This document shows, in pieces, positions 60,594 through 64,000 of a DNA stretch of 64,000 nt; position 1 is the stretch's first letter; every line of letters begins with the position of its first letter. Position numbers and translations under genes: made by a program. Source of the DNA: an uncultured Verrucomicrobiae bacterium (GTDB lineage: Bacteria > Verrucomicrobiota > Verrucomicrobiia > Limisphaerales > UBA1100); assembly GCA_937775205.1 (NCBI GenBank), contig CALKBX010000009.1, positions 1-64,000 on the forward strand, read 5' to 3'. The notes beneath the pieces were generated by a model. It was given only the letters and a program-made list of their open reading frames with translations. It made no database searches and was not told the origin of the DNA.

Positions 60594-61950
60594 CCGTGCT
60601 GGGCGCGCCCTCGCCGGTGATGAGGTCGAGGTTCACCTTGCCGTGTTTCAGAAATACCGCGAGCGGGAAAAAGATGCCGAGCGCGGGGCCGGGGTCTTCC
60701 TTGGAAAAAATATCGTACACATTGTGTTTGTGATCGCCGAGCACGCGGCGGGCTTCGGCGAGGCGCGCTTTGGGGTCGAGGCCGGTTTTTAATCCGCGCA
60801 ACAATGCCTTAAGTCCGGCGCGTTTGGAGCCATCGCGGAATTCGGATTTGGCGGTTTCCCAGCCGGATTTCAGCGCGGCGTGGCCGGCCTCGCTGTGGGA
60901 GAGTTCGTTGAGCGTGGCGAGGAAGGCGAGGATTGGGATTTCGGTTTTCACATCCATTCGCCGCTCGGCATCGAGGTCGACCTTGCCGGTGGAGGCGAGT
61001 TGAAACGTGAGCCACGGATAATCCCAGCCGGACTCGACGGCTTGGATGAGCCCGCCCCAGAAGCGGGGGTTTACTTCGATGAGATGCGGCGCGGAATCAG
61101 GCTGGCCGTCCCACCGAAAATCCAGTTCGGCCACCCCATGCCAATCGAGCGGGCCGAGCACTTCACCGGCGATTTTTTCCATCGCAGGCGCTTCGACCGT
61201 TTCGCGCATTGCGCCCGGGCCGGTCTTGGCGGGAAAAATGCGGAGGTTGCGGTAGGTCATGCACGCCTCGAGCTTGCCGCGATTGAAAAGTGTGGTGACG
61301 CAATAATCATCGCCGGGGACGAGCGCCTGAATGATCGGCAAATCGCCGGGCGCCAAATTGAATTGGTCCACGAACTGCAGAAATGTTTTTTCCAATTCGT
61401 CGCGCGTATCAATTTTGGCGATGCCCACGCCCGAGGACGACTCGCGGATTTTCAGGAACGCCGGCACCGCCATTTCGCCGAGCTGCGCGTGAAAGTCCGC
61501 CACCGTTTCTGGAATCCAGGTGGCCGGCATCGGCAAGCCGCGCTCCTGCGCGTACGCCGCGATCGTGCCCTTGTTGTGCACTTGCATGATTTCGTCGATG
61601 CCCGGTAGCGCCAGCGAAATGTGCGGCTCGAACCGCTCGCGATGTTGCGCGATGAGGTAGCTCTCCTTGTGAATGGGCAACAGAACGTACGGCCGGTCGT
61701 CGTCCGGTTTGTGTTCGATCACCACCGCCTCCAGCGCATCGAGGAAGCCCTCGGGATCCCGATCGGGATCGGGATACTTGAATTTCGCCGTGCAGTATTT
61801 CGACAGCGACCCTGGCGTCATCGAATAATGATCGCCTGCCACCACCTCCACCCCGCGCCGCCCGAGGCTGCGCACGGCCACCAACGTCTGCCAGCCGCGC
61901 GCGAAAGTGACGATCGCCCGTCCCGCCGATTGTTCAGATTGTTTACTCAT
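60568..61950 (-). CDS. ATP-grasp family ligase
   Basis: A 460-residue cytoplasmic enzyme of the ATP-grasp carboxylate-amine/thiol ligase group. The N-terminal region is AIVTFARGWQTLVAVRSLGR. The grasp domain at about 110-310 has VPAFLKIRESSSGVGIAKID (phosphate-binding loop) and the metal-binding HLIEVNPRFWGGLIQAV. The C-terminal 150 residues are helical and of unknown role. It should activate a carboxylate as acyl phosphate and form an amide or peptide bond, but the substrate is unknown. It overlaps the upstream lipoprotein-peptidase gene by ATGA and the downstream C26 gene by 26 bases, so all three are coupled. Confidence 0.87.
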   Translation of the reverse strand: MSKQSEQSAGRAIVTFARGWQTLVAVRSLGRRGVEVVAGDHYSMTPGSLSKYCTAKFKYPDPDRDPEGFLDALEAVVIEHKPDDDRPYVLLPIHKESYLIAQHRERFEPHISLALPGIDEIMQVHNKGTIAAYAQERGLPMPATWIPETVADFHAQLGEMAVPAFLKIRESSSGVGIAKIDTRDELEKTFLQFVDQFNLAPGDLPIIQALVPGDDYCVTTLFNRGKLEACMTYRNLRIFPAKTGPGAMRETVEAPAMEKIAGEVLGPLDWHGVAELDFRWDGQPDSAPHLIEVNPRFWGGLIQAVESGWDYPWLTFQLASTGKVDLDAERRMDVKTEIPILAFLATLNELSHSEAGHAALKSGWETAKSEFRDGSKRAGLKALLRGLKTGLDPKARLAEARRVLGDHKHNVYDIFSKEDPGPALGIFFPLAVFLKHGKVNLDLITGEGAPSTDDGDPQKD

Positions 61951-62576
61951 CGATCCAGTCCGTGATTGTAAACCCGTTCCAGTTGCGTCGCCCGTGAAAG
62001 CTCAACCGGGCTGATTATTTTTCGATCCGGCGGCATCGGCCCGCCGTTGTATTTCTCGATCGTCGCCAAAAACGGTTTCCAGTTCAAGTCACCAAGCGCC
62101 GTGAGCTTGCCCATTTCCCGCCCCGTCGTTTTGTTCCACGCGTGAAAAACCAGCTCCGAACAATACAGATTTTCCTGCCCCAACTCGTATTTGAAATCGT
62201 ACGGCTTCCCCGCGTGCGGATGCAGGTTCGCCAAAAATTTTGGCAGATGCTCCCGATGCGCCGTCTTCACGCGAAACGCCGCCCACCGTCCATCGCGGCT
62301 CACCGATTTCCATTTTTCAAACGGCGTATAAATTACCCCCGCGCCCGTCGCCTCGATCACTGTCCACGCCCCGTCGCGTTTGTGCAGCACGCCCACGTGC
62401 GAGTAATTCGATTCCGTGACGCCTTCGATGGCCACCACCAAATCCCCCTCCAATGACAGCGCCTGAAAAACCAAATCCCCCTCTTGCGGCGAGTAAGTCC
62501 GCGATTGTTCGAGGCCCGCACAGCCCGAGAGGCTAGCGGCTAATGCAATGGTTCCAAATACGTTTGCGATCTTCAT
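61947..62576 (-). CDS. YiiX-type permuted NlpC/P60 lipoprotein peptidase
   Basis: A 209-residue envelope lipoprotein (lipobox LSGC, Cys19) of the permuted papain-like YiiX/YebB group. The catalytic His is likely H60 in SNYSHVGVL and the Cys C139 in NLYCSELVFHAW; the permuted order His-before-Cys is characteristic. Such enzymes cleave peptide or isopeptide bonds in peptidoglycan or amidated peptides, or act on acyl groups. It is the first gene of the operon with the ATP-grasp ligase and the C26 hydrolase. Upstream are two palindromes and the convergent-edge end of yifB. Confidence 0.85.
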   Translation of the reverse strand: MKIANVFGTIALAASLSGCAGLEQSRTYSPQEGDLVFQALSLEGDLVVAIEGVTESNYSHVGVLHKRDGAWTVIEATGAGVIYTPFEKWKSVSRDGRWAAFRVKTAHREHLPKFLANLHPHAGKPYDFKYELGQENLYCSELVFHAWNKTTGREMGKLTALGDLNWKPFLATIEKYNGGPMPPDRKIISPVELSRATQLERVYNHGLDR

Positions 62577-62634
62577 TGTGTGGGAAAGGTAACATCGCGC
62601 CGCATAAAGCGTTAATTGAAACGACGCGGCCGAC

Positions 62635-62665
62635 CATCGACTGAGTCGATGTAGCCCGGGCTACA
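62635..62665. repeat. Two adjacent palindromes
   Basis: CATCGACTGAGTCGATG (7-bp stem, 3-base loop) runs into the perfect palindrome TGTAGCCCGGGCTACA. They occupy most of the gap between yifB and the lipoprotein gene. They could be a repeat element or an operator; transcription of both flanking genes goes leftwards, so they lie between the yifB 3' end and the lipoprotein promoter. Confidence 0.5.
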
Positions 62666-62667
62666 TT

Positions 62668-64000
62668 TCACGTCCAAATCTGGCGGTCGAGGCTGCGGTA
62701 TTGGATGGCTTCGGAGACGTGTTCGGCTTGGATAGATTCGGTGCCGGCGAGGTCGGCCATGGTGCGGGAGACTTTTAGGATGCGGTCGTAGGCGCGGGCG
62801 CTGAGGTCGAGCTCTTCCATCGCGGCGCGCAGGAGGTCGCGCGTGGGATCGTCGAGGGCGCAGTGTTTTTGGAGGTGGCGCGATTGCATTCGGGCGTTGC
62901 AGCTGGGCTTGCCGCGCCAGCGGCGGTATTGGGCGCGGCGGGCTTCGAGCACGCGTTCGCGGATGGTGGCGCTGGATTCGCCGCCGGATTGCGAATCCAT
63001 TTCGCGGAACTTCACCGGCGGCACTTCCACGTGCAAATCGATGCGGTCGAGCAACGGCCCGGAAATGCGGCCGAGGTAGTTTTGAATTTCGCGCGGGCTG
63101 CTGCGGCTTTCGGCGGGCATCTTGCCGTCGGGCGTGGGGTTCATTGCGGCGACGAGCATGAACTCCGCCGGGAACGTCATCGTGCCCGCCGCGCGGCTGA
63201 TGGTGACGTGGCCGTCCTCGAGCGGTTGACGCATGGTTTCCAAAACGCTGCGGCGGAATTCGGGCAGTTCGTCCAAAAACAAAACGCCGTGATGGGCCAA
63301 CGAAATTTCGCCGGGCGATGGGTTGATGTTGCCGCCGAGCAATCCTGCATCGCTTGCCGTGTGATGCGGCGCGCGGAAGGGGCGCTGCGTGACGAGCGCT
63401 TGCTTGGCCTCGAGCAATCCGGCGACGCTATGGATGCGGGTGGTCTCGAGCGCTTCATCCAAAGTAAGCGGCGGCAGGATGGTACCCAGCCGTTTGGCGA
63501 TCATACTTTTGCCCGTGCCCGGCGGGCCGATGAGAATCAAATTGTGCCCGCCCGCGGCAGCGATTTCCAGCGCACGCTTCACGGTTTCCTGCCCCTTCAC
63601 TTCGGCGAGGTCGTACTCGCCATTGGCTTGATGTTCAAACAGCGATTTTGTGTCCACATACGTGGGCGAGATGGGCGCGGTGCCGGCGATGAAGCTTGCC
63701 GCCTCGCGCAGATTTTTCACGGGGATGACCTCCAGGCCTTCAACGACCGCTGCCTCGGCCGCGTTATCCGGCGGCACCAGCAAACCGCGTCGCCCTTCCG
63801 CGCGCGCGCTGAGCGCCACGGGCAACACACCCTTCACGCGCCGCACTTTTCCGGTGAGCGCCAGCTCACCGATGATTGTGTAGTCCGCCGCGTCGCCGAT
63901 GCTCGATTGTTCGCTGGCCATCAGCCATGCGATCCCGATTGCCAAATCAAAGCTCGGCCCTTCCTTGCGCAGATCGGCGGGGGCGAGGTTGATGGTCGTT
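62668..64000 (-). CDS. comM: YifB/ComM-type Mg chelatase-like AAA+ ATPase (partial at window edge)
   Basis: AAA+ protein of the YifB/ComM family; ComM aids integration of single-stranded DNA during natural transformation by branch migration. The tracked ORF begins at 63945 only because of an internal TTG. The same frame continues to the right edge (TTINLAPADLRKEGPSFDLA), which is family sequence, so the gene is cut. The N-terminal Lon-substrate-type domain is partly present (IIGELALTGKVRRVKGVLP). The ATPase has Walker A LIGPPGTGKSMIAKRL, FRAPHHTASDAGLLGG, Walker B GVLFLDELPEF, RPLEDGHVTISRA and the sensor R in LDRIDLHVEVP. The C-terminal helical bundle is complete. Confidence 0.92.
   Translation of the reverse strand, partial: TTINLAPADLRKEGPSFDLAIGIAWLMASEQSSIGDAADYTIIGELALTGKVRRVKGVLPVALSARAEGRRGLLVPPDNAAEAAVVEGLEVIPVKNLREAASFIAGTAPISPTYVDTKSLFEHQANGEYDLAEVKGQETVKRALEIAAAGGHNLILIGPPGTGKSMIAKRLGTILPPLTLDEALETTRIHSVAGLLEAKQALVTQRPFRAPHHTASDAGLLGGNINPSPGEISLAHHGVLFLDELPEFRRSVLETMRQPLEDGHVTISRAAGTMTFPAEFMLVAAMNPTPDGKMPAESRSSPREIQNYLGRISGPLLDRIDLHVEVPPVKFREMDSQSGGESSATIRERVLEARRAQYRRWRGKPSCNARMQSRHLQKHCALDDPTRDLLRAAMEELDLSARAYDRILKVSRTMADLAGTESIQAEHVSEAIQYRSLDRQIWT

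Overview
The window looks like chromosomal DNA of a bacterium of the PVC superphylum, most likely a Verrucomicrobiota member near the Pedosphaerales/Limisphaerales. The support is: a prepilin of the '[23 protein letters not shown]' type followed by a Lys/Ala-rich stretch and a C-terminal 'HLGGD' block; large families restricted mainly to Planctomycetes and Verrucomicrobia (DUF1501, DUF1549/DUF1553 and DUF1592/DUF1588/DUF1585 cytochromes, DUF1552); a Lys/Ala histone-H1-like protein; and GC-rich coding DNA. No rRNA, CRISPR array, insertion sequence or prophage was seen. This placement is inferred from family content, not from a marker-gene tree.

Layout. 1-3.4 kb: a frameshifted prepilin running off the left edge and a membrane sensor adenylate/guanylate cyclase split by a frameshift. 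3.5-18.2 kb: three tandem Tat-exported DUF1501 proteins, one DUF1549/DUF1553 cytochrome, a remnant of a fourth DUF1501 gene, an Ig/PPC-type surface protein and a c-type-heme WD40 protein. The last three large proteins share an unusual Ala/Lys/Thr coiled-coil module. 18.7-25 kb: a PQQ-type propeller protein, then a DUF1592-family cytochrome with a LamG insert overlapping a DUF1552 protein, then tRNA-Arg(CCU). 25-30.2 kb (minus strand): SPFH protein, zinc-ribbon membrane protein, APC permease and NagA. 30.4-41 kb: Aas-like acyltransferase/acyl-ACP synthetase, ABC exporter, MORN-type protein, UvrD-type helicase, ApbE, Gfo/Idh/MocA oxidoreductase and a sodium:solute symporter. 41.2-42.2 kb: a nucleotide kinase of eukaryotic UMP-CMP kinase type with an unfamiliar N-terminal domain.

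42.3-48.1 kb (minus strand) is the most interesting block. It is a compact seven-gene operon: a free-standing GcvH-like lipoyl protein, a CobW-type GTPase, a small protein resembling the HdrA N-terminus, a double-cluster ferredoxin, a DUF116-polyprenyl synthase fusion, a 60-residue protein, and a prenyltransferase/terpene-cyclase-type alpha-alpha barrel protein. A cysteine desulfurase is divergently transcribed next to it. Together they suggest a lipoyl/Fe-S-linked redox or sulfur-transfer process acting on a prenyl product. I do not recognise it as a described pathway.

49.3-64 kb: PepSY-type membrane protein, LysM protein, PrmC, MurA, a zinc-ribbon protein, MutS, the histone-like protein, an exonuclease, a PAP2 enzyme and alanine dehydrogenase. 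Then come three overlapping genes for a lipoprotein peptidase, an ATP-grasp ligase and a C26 peptidase, and finally a partial YifB/ComM.

Six single-base indels break five otherwise conserved genes. Most are best explained as sequencing or assembly errors, though pseudogenes cannot be excluded. All names come from reading motifs; no database search was run.
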